A stretch of DNA of 39,049 nucleotides from an uncultured Collinsella sp. (GCA_902470345.1 CABRGB010000012.1:1-39049); one strand, 5' to 3'; counted from the stretch's first letter, positions 15,785 through 23,625 are shown. Program-made: numbers and translations. The notes: generated by a model from the sequence alone, not told the origin.

Positions 15785-16828
15785 ATGGAAAAGCTCGATG
15801 TTGTGAATGCGGCGCTTGCCGCCCTGCGTGCTGGCGAGACGTGCGAGCTCGTGGTCGTGGCCGGTACGGCGGGGTCGTCGCCGCGCGGCGTGGGCGCATG
15901 GATGACTGTCTTTGCCGATGGAAGCCAGGCGGGCACTATCGGCGGCGGCAAGATTGAGCTCTTTGCGCTGAATGAGGCGCGCGGGCTGCTGGCCGCAGGG
16001 CAATCGCGCCTGGTCCGCTACACCATGGGCGGCGAGAACTCCGATACCGGCATGATCTGCGGCGGAGCCATCTGCCTGTGCTACCTGCATCTGGATGCGA
16101 CTCAGGCACCGTTGTTCCAGGAAATCGCCGACGTCTTGGCCTATCGGCGCATCGGCGACTTCGTCATCGACTTTGAGCCGTTTATCGGGAGCGCACTCGA
16201 GGGCGATGTGGCCGAGTACCATGGCGAGGAATCGCGCCGCACCATTGCGGGTTGCCCCGGGCTTTCGCTGGTGGAGGAGGGGAGTAAGGTCACCTACACC
16301 AACGCCGCCTCCGAGATTCCCCCGGCGCACATCGAGACGCTCTGCCCCGAGGGCCTGACCTATATCTTTGGCTGCGGCCACGTGGGCGCTGCGACGGCGC
16401 GGGTGCTCACGGCGGCGGGCTTTGCCGTCGTGGCTTGCGACGACCGTCCCGGCACGCTGACCCCCGAATGGGTGCCCGGGGTCTATGACCGTCGTCTGGT
16501 CGATTACAAGAACCTGGGCGAGCAATGCCCCATCGGCCCGCGCGACCTGGTGGTGGTCGCCACGGCGGGTCACAAGTCCGATATCGACGTGGTGATCCAG
16601 GCCATGCGCGCCAAACCCGCCTATCTGGGCTGCTTGGGCTCGCGCCGAAAGACGGCCTTTGTGCGCGCCCGCCTGGAGCAGGAGGGCTTTACGCAGGAGC
16701 AAATCAACGAGCTGCACCTGCCGATCGGCGTTGCCATCGAGGCCGAGGACCCCGAGGAGATCGCCATCTCCATCGCCGCCGAGATGATCCACCTGCGCCG
16801 CACCAAACTCGTCCCCCGCAAGCGCTAA
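15785..16828 (+). CDS. xdhC: XdhC/CoxI-family molybdenum hydroxylase maturation protein
   Basis: A 347-residue protein with both family domains. The N-terminal XdhC/CoxI domain spans about residues 10-80 (VVVAGTAGSSPRGVGAWM, then GTIGGGKIE). The C-terminal Rossmann domain starts near residue 193 (IFGCGHVGAATARVL) and contains YLGCLGSRRKT. In XdhC of Rhodobacter the protein binds molybdenum cofactor, protects its sulfurated form and inserts it into xanthine dehydrogenase; here a sulfurated or selenated cofactor is likely, given yqeB. The gene starts 9 bases after yqeB. It is the last gene of the catabolic cluster; an inverted repeat with a T run follows. Confidence 0.9.
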   Translation: MEKLDVVNAALAALRAGETCELVVVAGTAGSSPRGVGAWMTVFADGSQAGTIGGGKIELFALNEARGLLAAGQSRLVRYTMGGENSDTGMICGGAICLCYLHLDATQAPLFQEIADVLAYRRIGDFVIDFEPFIGSALEGDVAEYHGEESRRTIAGCPGLSLVEEGSKVTYTNAASEIPPAHIETLCPEGLTYIFGCGHVGAATARVLTAAGFAVVACDDRPGTLTPEWVPGVYDRRLVDYKNLGEQCPIGPRDLVVVATAGHKSDIDVVIQAMRAKPAYLGCLGSRRKTAFVRARLEQEGFTQEQINELHLPIGVAIEAEDPEEIAISIAAEMIHLRRTKLVPRKR

Positions 16829-16857
16829 TCGCATCCCCATTAGCATCCCCACCAATA

Positions 16858-16924
16858 AGTTGCGGTGAAATAGTTCCTAGATAAGCCTGACGGGCGGTCA
16901 GCCAGGAACTATTTCACCGCAACT
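16858..16924. repeat. repetitive inverted repeat, copy 2, with T run
   Basis: Arms of 21 bp (16858-16878 and 16904-16924) are perfect complements and match the arms of copy 1 at 14053-14119. The 25-base loop differs from copy 1 and contains its own CTGAC/GTCAG stem. It is followed by GTTTTTTG, so it should work as a rho-independent terminator for xdhC. Confidence 0.85.
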
Positions 16925-17008
16925 GTTTTTTGGGATCCATTTGTGCGGGGGAGTTGTGGAGTTGTGCAGGCAGACGAGGTTTTTCTGGAAATACGCTCCC
17001 GATGCGCG

Positions 17009-17014
17009 TATAGT
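17009..17014 (+). promoter_or_regulatory. putative -10 element for the rplE-led operon
   Basis: TATAGT matches five of six -10 consensus bases and lies about 140 bases upstream of rplE. No acceptable -35 hexamer was found at the right distance. A promoter is needed here because the upstream repeat looks like a terminator. Confidence 0.35.
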
Positions 17015-17151
17015 ACCGATTGTTTTGTCGGCTCCTGCTGCGTCGAGTCCAAACCGCAAAATGCCATGAGCGGCGCGGATGCAGCCAGGAGGCACGAGGA
17101 CAACCCATCGTGGCCACGCCCCGTGCTTAAAACCCCAAGAAGGAGTGAACA

Positions 17152-17709
17152 ATGGCAGAAGAGAAGTATGTGCCGCGTCTGAAGACCAAGTACAACAACG
17201 AGGTCAAGCAGCAGCTTCAGGACAAGTTCCAGTACGAGAACGTCATGATGATCCCCAAGTTTGAGAAGATCGTCGTGAACATGGGTGTCGGCGAGGCCGC
17301 TACCGATTCCAAGGCCATCGACGGTGCCGTGCGCGACCTGCGCGCCATCACCGGCCAGCAGCCGATGATCACCCGTGCCCGCAAGTCCATCGCTACCTTC
17401 CGCCTGCGCGCTGGTATGCCGATCGGCTGCAAGGTTACCCTGCGTGGCGACCGTATGTGGGAGTTCTTCGATCGTCTGACCTCCGTCGCGATCCCCCGTA
17501 TCCGCGACTTCCGCGGCATCTCCGCCAAGAGCTTCGACGGCCGTGGTAACTTCTCCATGGGCGTCACCGAGCAGCTCATCTTCCCCGAGATCGACTTCGA
17601 CTCCGTCGATCACCAGCGCGGTATGGACATCACTTTCGTGACCACCGCCAACACCGATGAGGAGGCCAAGGCCCTTCTGGACGCCTTCGGTTTCCCGTTC
17701 AAGAAATAG
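17152..17709 (+). CDS. rplE: 50S ribosomal protein L5
   Basis: A 185-residue L5, typical length about 180. PKFEKIVVNMGVGEA and the C-terminal QRGMDITFVTTANTDEEAKALLDAFGFPF are signature segments. L5 binds 5S rRNA and contacts the P-site tRNA. It normally follows rplX in the spc operon; here it is the first ribosomal gene, preceded by the xdhC gene and a terminator-like repeat. AAGGAG precedes the ATG. In E. coli the mRNA around the start of this gene is the S8 autoregulatory site; I did not identify an equivalent fold. The next gene, rpsN, begins 79 bases later. Confidence 0.98.
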   Translation: MAEEKYVPRLKTKYNNEVKQQLQDKFQYENVMMIPKFEKIVVNMGVGEAATDSKAIDGAVRDLRAITGQQPMITRARKSIATFRLRAGMPIGCKVTLRGDRMWEFFDRLTSVAIPRIRDFRGISAKSFDGRGNFSMGVTEQLIFPEIDFDSVDHQRGMDITFVTTANTDEEAKALLDAFGFPFKK

Positions 17710-17724
17710 GTTCACCTGCCCTAT

Positions 17725-17754
17725 AAGCGCCGTTCCCACAAGGGGGCGGCGCTT
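17725..17754 (+). other. 13-bp hairpin between rplE and rpsN
   Basis: AAGCGCCGTTCCC pairs with GGGGGCGGCGCTT (two G-T wobbles) around an ACAA tetraloop. No T tract follows. A stable stem inside a ribosomal operon suggests mRNA processing, differential stability or ribosomal protein binding. Confidence 0.6.
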
Positions 17755-17788
17755 GGGGCGAACAATACTCTATGTGAGGAGGATATAA

Positions 17789-17974
17789 GTGGCTAAGACA
17801 TCGATGATCGTCAAGTGCAATCGCAAGCAGAAGTTCTCTACTCGTGAGTACACGCGCTGCCAGCGCTGCGGCCGTCCGCACTCTGTGTACCGCAAGTTCG
17901 GCCTGTGCCGTGTCTGCTTCCGCGAGCTTGCACTCAAGGGCGAGCTTCCCGGCGTTAAGAAGGCCAGCTGGTAA
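17789..17974 (+). CDS. rpsN: 30S ribosomal protein S14, zinc-binding type
   Basis: A 61-residue short S14 with four Cys (24, 27, 40, 43) in CQRCG and CRVCF, the zinc-binding (type Z) form. It assembles into the 30S head. Translation starts at GTG, with GAGGAGG about nine bases upstream. A 119-base spacer with another hairpin separates it from rpsH. Confidence 0.97.
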   Translation: MAKTSMIVKCNRKQKFSTREYTRCQRCGRPHSVYRKFGLCRVCFRELALKGELPGVKKASW

Positions 17975-18029
17975 GTCACTACCAGTGTTTCAAGCATCAG
18001 TTTGGAACAGGGAAAACGCGCTAAAAAGG

Positions 18030-18052
18030 CTTTGCCGTTAAGGGCGGCGAAG
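18030..18052 (+). other. hairpin between rpsN and rpsH
   Basis: CTTTGCCG and CGGCGAAG form an 8-bp stem with one wobble around TTAAGGG. It lies about 40 bases before rpsH and, like the other intercistronic stems here, lacks a T tract. Confidence 0.45.
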
Positions 18053-18093
18053 AACCAAGAGCACGTGTTCATCAAGAACGAAGGAGAATCTGT

Positions 18094-18492
18094 ATGAACC
18101 TTACAGACCCGATCGCAGATATGCTTACGCGCATCCGTAACGCTAACTCTGTGAACAAGGCCACGGTCTCCATGCCGAGCAGCAAGAAGCTCGTCGAGAT
18201 CGCTCGTGTTCTGCACGAGGAGGGCTACATCGAGGGCTACGATGTCGAGGACACCGTTCCCCAGAAGACTCTGCACATCACGCTTAAGTATGGTCCCAAG
18301 AAGGCTAAGGTCATCAACGGCATCCGCCGCATTTCCAAGCCGGGCCTGCGTAAGTACACCGGCGTTGCCGACATGCCCCGCGTCCGCGGTGGCCTTGGTA
18401 CCGCCATTATTTCCACCAGCCATGGCGTCATGACCGACCGCGATGCTCGCAAGCACAACGTCGGCGGCGAGATCATCGCTTACGTCTGGTAA
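18094..18492 (+). CDS. rpsH: 30S ribosomal protein S8
   Basis: A 132-residue S8 at the family's normal length. It starts MNLTDPIADMLTRIRNAN and ends with GVMTDRDARKHNVGGEIIAYVW, both diagnostic. S8 binds the central domain of 16S rRNA and in E. coli represses the spc operon by binding its mRNA. GAAGGAG precedes the ATG, and rplF follows after 33 bases. Confidence 0.98.
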   Translation: MNLTDPIADMLTRIRNANSVNKATVSMPSSKKLVEIARVLHEEGYIEGYDVEDTVPQKTLHITLKYGPKKAKVINGIRRISKPGLRKYTGVADMPRVRGGLGTAIISTSHGVMTDRDARKHNVGGEIIAYVW

Positions 18493-18525
18493 TTCGCTCG
18501 GTAGGTAGAAGGAAAGGAGATCACC

Positions 18526-19062
18526 GTGTCTCGTATCGGTAATAAGCCTGTCCAGATTCCCGCCGGAGTCGAAGTGGCAGTCAACGGCAACAACGTTGTC
18601 GTCAAGGGCCCCAAGGGCCAGCTCGAGCTCGATGTCTTTGAGAAGCTCGCTATCAACGTCGAGGACAACGTCCTCACCGTTTCCCGTCCCGACGACGAGC
18701 GTGAGACCCGTGCCCGCCACGGCCTCACCCGCGCCCTCATCCACAACATGGTTGTTGGCGTTTCCGAGGGCTTCGAGAAGAAGCTCGAGCTCGCCGGCGT
18801 CGGTTACCGCGTGCAGCAGAAGGGCAAGAACCTCGAGTTCTCCCTGGGCTTCTCGCACCCCGTGATCGTCGAGGCTCCCGAGGGCATCACCTTCGAGGTT
18901 CCCGACAACACCCACGTGAACGTCAAGGGTATCAACAAGCAGCAGGTCGGTCAGATCGCCGCTGAGATCCGCGGTCATCGTCCTCCCGAGCCTTACAAGG
19001 GCAAGGGTATCCACTATGTTGGCGAGCACATCCGCCGCAAGCTGGGTAAGGCCGCCAAGTAG
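18526..19062 (+). CDS. rplF: 50S ribosomal protein L6
   Basis: A 178-residue L6 with the two-domain pattern. SRIGNKPVQIPAGVEV opens the protein and PEPYKGKGIHYVGEHIRRKLGK closes it. It binds 23S rRNA near the sarcin-ricin loop. It starts at GTG preceded by AAAGGAG. A 75-base spacer with a hairpin separates it from rplR. Confidence 0.98.
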   Translation: MSRIGNKPVQIPAGVEVAVNGNNVVVKGPKGQLELDVFEKLAINVEDNVLTVSRPDDERETRARHGLTRALIHNMVVGVSEGFEKKLELAGVGYRVQQKGKNLEFSLGFSHPVIVEAPEGITFEVPDNTHVNVKGINKQQVGQIAAEIRGHRPPEPYKGKGIHYVGEHIRRKLGKAAK

Positions 19063-19087
19063 TCGTAACCGACTCACTCGCATAAGA

Positions 19088-19109
19088 CCAGCACCCCGTC
19101 AGGTGCTGG
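19088..19109 (+). other. hairpin between rplF and rplR
   Basis: CCAGCACC and GGTGCTGG form an 8-bp perfect stem around CCGTCA. The T5 after AACC (19121-19125) is 11 bases away, so it is a poor terminator. A partial attenuator or processing stem is more likely. Confidence 0.5.
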
Positions 19110-19137
19110 CAAGATCAACCTTTTTAGGAGTTTACGT

Positions 19138-19506
19138 ATGAACAAGCATAAGGCGAAGCTGGAAGGCCTCAAGCGTCGTCAGCGTCGTGTTCGCGGCAAG
19201 GTCTCGGGTACCGCCGAGCGTCCGCGTCTTCGCGTGACCCGTACTAACGCCAACATCTATGCCCAGATCATCGACGACAGCAAGGGCTCCAGCCTGACGC
19301 TCGTCTCTGCCTCGACCCTCGAGGCCGAGTTCAAGGGCACCCACACCTCGAACAAGGAGGCTGCGGAGAAGGTCGGTCAGCTCGTTGGCAAGCGCGCCAT
19401 CGAGGCCGGCATCACCAAGGTCGCCTTCGATCGCGGTGGCCGTATCTACCATGGCCGCGTCAAGGCCCTCGCCGACGGTGCTCGTGCCGCCGGTCTCGAG
19501 TTCTAG
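19138..19506 (+). CDS. rplR: 50S ribosomal protein L18
   Basis: A 122-residue L18. RRQRRVRGKVSGTAERPRLRVTRTNANIYAQIIDD and the C-terminal FDRGGRIYHGRVKALADGAR are family signatures (each quoted segment is only part of the domain). It binds 5S rRNA together with L5. The start has TAGGAG upstream. rpsE follows after 14 bases, so the pair is tightly coupled. Confidence 0.97.
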   Translation: MNKHKAKLEGLKRRQRRVRGKVSGTAERPRLRVTRTNANIYAQIIDDSKGSSLTLVSASTLEAEFKGTHTSNKEAAEKVGQLVGKRAIEAGITKVAFDRGGRIYHGRVKALADGARAAGLEF

Positions 19507-19520
19507 GAGGTATGTAGCAC

Positions 19521-20045
19521 ATGGCTCGTAATCAGAAGCAGCAGCGCGAGGCCTCCGAGTTCGAGGAGCGCGTCGTTTACATCAACCGCGTGTCGAAGAC
19601 CGTCAAGGGTGGTCGTCGCATGAGCCTCGTCGCTCTCGTCGTCGTTGGCGACGGCAAGGGCAACGTCGGCGTTGGCATGGGCAAGTCCGCTGAGGTGCCC
19701 CTGGCCATCTCCAAGGCGTCTCTCGATGCCAAGAAGAACATGTTCCACGTGCCGGTGACCGATCAGGGCACCATCCCGCACGAGGTTCTCGGTCACTTTG
19801 GTGCCGGCCGCATCATCATCAAGCCCGCTGTCGAGGGTACCGGCGTTATCGCCGGCGGCGCTGTGCGTCCCCTCTTTGAGCTTGCTGGCATCAAGAACGT
19901 CCTGTCCAAGTCCCTCGGTACCGACAACGGCCTCAACATCATCAAGGCTGCCGTCGAGGGCCTCAAGGAGCTCTCCAGCCCTGAGGACGTCGCGGCTCGC
20001 CGTGGCCTGACGGTCTCCGAGATGTTCGTCGGTAAGGAGAACTAA
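19521..20045 (+). CDS. rpsE: 30S ribosomal protein S5
   Basis: A 174-residue S5 with the N-terminal double-stranded RNA-binding domain (FEERVVYINRVSKTVKGG, then VVGDGKGNVGVGMGK) and the C-terminal domain (VLSKSLGTDNGLNIIKAA). It sits at the mRNA entry side of the 30S subunit and affects decoding accuracy. GGAGG lies eleven bases upstream of the start. rpmD starts two bases after its stop codon. Confidence 0.98.
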   Translation: MARNQKQQREASEFEERVVYINRVSKTVKGGRRMSLVALVVVGDGKGNVGVGMGKSAEVPLAISKASLDAKKNMFHVPVTDQGTIPHEVLGHFGAGRIIIKPAVEGTGVIAGGAVRPLFELAGIKNVLSKSLGTDNGLNIIKAAVEGLKELSSPEDVAARRGLTVSEMFVGKEN

Positions 20046-20047
20046 GC

Positions 20048-20230
20048 ATGGCTGACACCATCAAGATCAAGCAGGTCCGCAGCACCAATGGTTGCAAGCA
20101 GGACCAGGTCCGTACTGTCCGTGCCCTCGGTCTCCACAGGATCCGCGAGGTTCGCGAGATTGCTGACAACGAGTCCGTCCGCGGCATGATCTTCAAGGTC
20201 AAGCACCTTGTCGAGATTGTAGAGGAGTAG
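20048..20230 (+). CDS. rpmD: 50S ribosomal protein L30
   Basis: A 60-residue L30, full length for bacteria. IKIKQVRSTNGCKQDQVRTV and LGLHRIREVREI are characteristic. It is packed between rpsE (2-base gap) and rplO (3-base gap), with the AAGGAG inside the end of rpsE, so translation is coupled. Confidence 0.97.
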   Translation: MADTIKIKQVRSTNGCKQDQVRTVRALGLHRIREVREIADNESVRGMIFKVKHLVEIVEE

Positions 20231-20233
20231 CAA

Positions 20234-20683
20234 ATGCAGCTTCACGATCTTACTCCCGCGCCCGGTTCCACCAAGAACCGCAGGCGCGTCGGCCGTGGCA
20301 ATTCTTCGGGTCACGGCACCACTTCTGGCCGCGGCCAGAAGGGCCAGGGTTCCCGCTCTGGTGGCACCAAGGGTGCCGGCTTCGAGGGTGGCCAGACTCC
20401 GCTGGCTATGCGCCTGCCCAAGCTTCCGGGCTTCCGCAACCCCCGTCGTATCGAGTACACCGCTGTCAACGTCGAGCGTCTCGAGCGTAAGTTCGAGGAC
20501 GGCGCTGTGATCGACGGTGCCGCTCTTAAGGCCGCTCGCATCACCAAGAGCGAGTTCGAGCCCGTCAAGGTGCTCGGCAATGGTGAGCTTACCAAGAAGT
20601 TCACGGTCAAGGTCGACAAGGTCAGCGCTTCTGCGCAGGCCAAGATCGAGGCCGCCGGCGGAAAGGTCGAGCTGCCGTGCTAA
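20234..20683 (+). CDS. rplO: 50S ribosomal protein L15
   Basis: A 149-residue L15. It starts MQLHDLTPAPGSTKNRRRVG and has the glycine-rich basic stretch GRGNSSGHGTTSGRGQKGQG that threads into the large subunit. Its last codons overlap the GTG start of secY by seven bases, the classical coupling at this point of the spc operon. Confidence 0.98.
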   Translation: MQLHDLTPAPGSTKNRRRVGRGNSSGHGTTSGRGQKGQGSRSGGTKGAGFEGGQTPLAMRLPKLPGFRNPRRIEYTAVNVERLERKFEDGAVIDGAALKAARITKSEFEPVKVLGNGELTKKFTVKVDKVSASAQAKIEAAGGKVELPC

Positions 20684-21963
20684 ATGGTCTTAAGAATGCT
20701 TTCCGCATCAAAGAACTGCGCGAAAAGATTCTTTTTACCATAGCTATGCTCGTCGTGTACCGCATTGGTGCGCACGTTCCTGTGCCCGGCATTCCCTTCC
20801 AGGGGATGCTGGGCCTTTTCTCGACCGGGAGCAACTCGGTCGCCGCAGGTGCTATGGCCCTCCTGAATCTTTTCTCTGGTGGCGCGTTGAGCTATGTCTC
20901 GGTGTTCTCTTTGGGCATCATGCCGTACATCACGAGCTCGATTATCCTCCAGATGCTCCAGGCCGTCGTGCCTTCCCTGCATGAGCTTGCCCGCGAGGGC
21001 GAGGTCGGTCAGACCAAGATTACGCAGTATTCGCGTTACCTCACCTTGGCTCTGGCTATCCTCAACTCCGTGGGTTACCTCTTCCTCTTTAAGAGCTTCG
21101 GCATTAGCTTCAACGGTGCCGGCGCTCCCGAGATCATCTTTGACCTCATGATCGTCGGTACGCTCACCGCGGGCGCCATGCTGATCATGTGGATTGGTGA
21201 GCTCATCACCCAGCGTGGTATCGGTAATGGCATGTCGCTGATCATCTTCGCGAACATCATGGCCGGTCTTCCGCAGGCGATTTTCTCCAGCACCGAGGGT
21301 AACGCCGGTGGCATCATCACCATGGTGATCATCTGCGCCATCATCCTGTTGGTCATCCCGCTGATCGTTTTCCTTGAGCGCGGCCAGCGCCGCATCCCGG
21401 TCTCTTACGCCAAGCGCGTCGTGGGCCGTCGCATGATGGGTGGCCAGACCACCTACTTGCCCATCAAGGTCAACACCGCGGGCGTCGTGCCGATCATCTT
21501 CGCTTCGGCGCTGCTGTACTTCCCGGCTCAGATTGCTGTGTTCTTCCCCGGCATCGGCTGGATCCAGGCAGTTGCCTCTGCGCTTTCGACCGGTTGGCTC
21601 AACTGGGTGCTTAATGTTGTCCTCATCGTGTTCTTCGCGTACTTCTACACCTCCATGGTGTTCAACCCCGATGACACGGCCGACAACCTTAAGAAGCAGG
21701 GCGGCTTTATTCCGGGCGTCCGTCCGGGCAGGGCTACCGCGGCCTACATCAAGAACGCGCTCAACAAGATCACGCTTCCCAGCGCTGTCTTTTTGGCGCT
21801 CATCGCCATCGTGCCTTCGATCATCTTCTCCTTCACGGGTAACCATCTGATCCAGGCATTTGGCGGCACGTCCATCCTCATCATGGTCGGCGTCGTGCTC
21901 GACACGGTCGATAAGCTCGAAGGCCAGATCAAGATGTATGATTACGATGGATTCTTTAAATAG
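20677..21963 (+). CDS. secY: SecY, preprotein translocase channel subunit
   Basis: A 428-residue polytopic membrane protein, normal for SecY, with ten expected membrane segments. Recognisable parts are the opening FRIKELREKILFTIAMLVVYRIGAHVP region, GIMPYITSSII, ITQRGIGNGMSLIIFANI, and the cytoplasmic loop ERGQRRIPVSYAKRVVGR. It forms the SecYEG channel for protein export and membrane insertion. The GTG start overlaps the rplO stop. Twelve bases separate it from the AGGAGG-led adk. Confidence 0.98.
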   Translation: MLNGLKNAFRIKELREKILFTIAMLVVYRIGAHVPVPGIPFQGMLGLFSTGSNSVAAGAMALLNLFSGGALSYVSVFSLGIMPYITSSIILQMLQAVVPSLHELAREGEVGQTKITQYSRYLTLALAILNSVGYLFLFKSFGISFNGAGAPEIIFDLMIVGTLTAGAMLIMWIGELITQRGIGNGMSLIIFANIMAGLPQAIFSSTEGNAGGIITMVIICAIILLVIPLIVFLERGQRRIPVSYAKRVVGRRMMGGQTTYLPIKVNTAGVVPIIFASALLYFPAQIAVFFPGIGWIQAVASALSTGWLNWVLNVVLIVFFAYFYTSMVFNPDDTADNLKKQGGFIPGVRPGRATAAYIKNALNKITLPSAVFLALIAIVPSIIFSFTGNHLIQAFGGTSILIMVGVVLDTVDKLEGQIKMYDYDGFFK

Positions 21964-21981
21964 GCTAGAGGAGGATTGCTC

Positions 21982-22608
21982 ATGAACCTCGTATTGCTCG
22001 GAGCTCCGGGTGCCGGTAAGGGCACCGTCGCACAGGAGCTCGTCGCCGAGTTCGGCGTCGCTCACATTTCCACGGGCGACCTGCTGCGTGCTGCCGTCAA
22101 GGGTGGCACCGAGCTTGGTATTCAGGCTAAGAAGTACATGGACGCCGGCGAGCTCGTTCCCGACCAGCTCGTTATCGACCTTGTCAAGGAGCGCCTTGCC
22201 GCCGATGACGCCCAGCAGGGTTTCATTCTCGATGGCTTCCCGCGCAACACCGCCCAGGCTGTGACGCTCGATTCCGAGCTCTCTGCCATGGGTCGCGAGA
22301 TCGACTGCGCCCTTCTGGTCGACGTGGCCCCCGAGGTCATCATCGACCGTCTGTCTTCGCGTCGCACCTGCCGCGCCTGCGGTTACACCGGCACCGCTGC
22401 CGATGCTACCTGCCCCAAGTGTGGTGGCGAGATGTATCAGCGCGACGACGACAAGCCCGAGACCATTAAGAACCGTCTCGACGTCTACGAGAAGTCCACG
22501 AGCCCGCTCGTCGACTACTATCGTGGCCAGGGTCTGCTCAAGTCGGTCAACGGTGATCAGGCTCGCGAGACCGTGTACGGGGATGTCAAAGAGGCTCTCG
22601 GTCTATGA
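21982..22608 (+). CDS. adk: adenylate kinase with zinc-type lid
   Basis: A 208-residue kinase that interconverts AMP plus ATP with two ADP. The P-loop is GAPGAGKGT (residues 7-15). FILDGFPRNTAQA is the AMP-side motif. The lid carries four Cys (130, 133, 144, 147), as in zinc-binding adenylate kinases, though the middle spacing is shorter than the common form. The ATG at 21982 is preferred over a TTG six bases upstream because of GGAGG spacing. The stop overlaps the map start by four bases (ATGA). Confidence 0.97.
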   Translation: MNLVLLGAPGAGKGTVAQELVAEFGVAHISTGDLLRAAVKGGTELGIQAKKYMDAGELVPDQLVIDLVKERLAADDAQQGFILDGFPRNTAQAVTLDSELSAMGREIDCALLVDVAPEVIIDRLSSRRTCRACGYTGTAADATCPKCGGEMYQRDDDKPETIKNRLDVYEKSTSPLVDYYRGQGLLKSVNGDQARETVYGDVKEALGL

Positions 22609-23393
22609 TCAAGATTAAGTCTGCAACGCAAATCGAGCAGATGAAGAAGGCAGGAGCGCTATCTAAGATGGCGCTCCGCCACGTTGGAGCCATGGTTCGC
22701 CCTGGTGTTTCGACCTTTGAGCTTGATCAGCTTGCGGAGCAGATTATCCGCATGCATGGTGGCACCCCGGCCTTTAAAGGTTACGGCGGGTTCCCCGGTA
22801 CCATCTGTGCATCGATTAACGATGCCGTGGTGCACGGTATTCCCAACCCCGACATGATCCTGCGCGATGGCGATATCATCTCCATCGATACGGGAGCCGT
22901 TGTCGACGGTTGGGTCGGCGATAACGCTTGGACGTTTTTCGTTGGTACCCCCACGCCCGAGGCCAAGGCCCTGTGCGAGGTTACGCGCGATTGCCTTAAG
23001 GCTGCAATCGAGCAGGCTGTTCCCGGTAACCATATTGGGGACATTGGTTATGCCGTCCAGTCCCTCGCCGAGTCTCACGGCTATGGCGTGCTTCGCGATT
23101 ATGTGGGGCACGGTATTGGCCATGTGATGCACGAGGACCCCAACGTTCCAAATTACGGAAAAAAGGGGAGGGGCGTTCGTCTCCAGGCCGGTATGGTCAT
23201 TGCCATCGAGCCGATGGTCACGATGGGATCCAATCATGTGAGCACGGGCTCCGATGGTTGGATTGTCACGACCAACGACCACCTGCCCGCCGCGCACTAC
23301 GAGAACACCGTTGCCATTACCGATGACGGCCCGGTGATTCTCACCACCGACGCGCAAGGCGCTTGGTGCTCCTTGCAAGGCGGCGAAATGTAA
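22605..23393 (+). CDS. map: methionine aminopeptidase, type I
   Basis: A 262-residue enzyme that removes the initiator methionine from new proteins. Metal ligands are visible: the two Asp in SIDTGAVVDGWVGDNAW, His in GHGIGHVMHE, Glu in AIEPMV and the final Glu in ENTVAIT. It overlaps adk by four bases, so translation is coupled. A 232-base gap with a nested hairpin element and a probable promoter separates it from infA. Confidence 0.97.
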   Translation: MIKIKSATQIEQMKKAGALSKMALRHVGAMVRPGVSTFELDQLAEQIIRMHGGTPAFKGYGGFPGTICASINDAVVHGIPNPDMILRDGDIISIDTGAVVDGWVGDNAWTFFVGTPTPEAKALCEVTRDCLKAAIEQAVPGNHIGDIGYAVQSLAESHGYGVLRDYVGHGIGHVMHEDPNVPNYGKKGRGVRLQAGMVIAIEPMVTMGSNHVSTGSDGWIVTTNDHLPAAHYENTVAITDDGPVILTTDAQGAWCSLQGGEM

Positions 23394-23404
23394 AAGTCGC
23401 CGCC

Positions 23405-23492
23405 CCCTGATGCCCAACCTCGTCTTTCAATTTCGAAGGCATGACCCCAAGGTCTATGCCTTCTCATTTCAAGGCGATCTTGGGCATCAGGG
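23405..23492. repeat. nested-hairpin element, copy A (map-infA spacer)
   Basis: An outer perfect 13-bp inverted repeat (CCCTGATGCCCAA at 23405-23417 and its complement at 23480-23492) encloses an inner hairpin (23435-23463). The inner stem is GAAGGCAT/ATGCCTTC plus GACC/GGTC with one bulged T and a CCAA loop. The same architecture, including GACC-NNAA-GGTCT, recurs at 35546-35644. The outer stem sequences differ between copies while pairing is kept. Confidence 0.75.
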
Positions 23493-23580
23493 AACGGCTT
23501 TGTTTTATATTTCGAATGTAACAGGTTCCACTTAGTTGTGGAGCCATTACGAAGATATTACGATACGTGCACGCGTATTG

Positions 23581-23586
23581 TAGAAT
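23581..23586 (+). promoter_or_regulatory. putative -10 element for infA
   Basis: TAGAAT matches five of six consensus bases, with TTACGA at 23558-23563 as a weak -35 at 17 bases. It lies about 40 bases before the infA start, in an AT-rich stretch after the nested hairpin. It would separate an infA-rplQ unit from the spc genes. Confidence 0.45.
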
Positions 23587-23625
23587 ACTCAATCGCTGTC
23601 GTTTTCTAGAGAAAGATGATTGCTT

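Larger units (their letters stand above)
16829..17151. other. 323-bp junction between the catabolic cluster and the ribosomal operon
   Basis: Contains the second copy of the repetitive inverted repeat (16858-16924) and a possible -10 for rplE (17009-17014). No remnant of rplN or rplX can be seen in any frame. The ribosome-binding site for rplE is AAGGAG just before 17152. Confidence 0.6.

Noticed and set aside
14786..16855. A 689-codon minus-strand open frame opposite yqeB and xdhC, and similar long antisense frames opposite ygeX, ygeY, ygeW, secY and rpoA
   Set aside because: They mirror well-identified plus-strand genes with strong third-position GC, which removes stop codons on the opposite strand. 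Their translations are low-complexity (Gly/Val/His/Asp-rich) and match no family.
16943..17182. Small gene between xdhC and rplE
   Set aside because: The frame has no ribosome-binding site, overlaps the rplE start and has an unlikely composition (many Cys and Arg).
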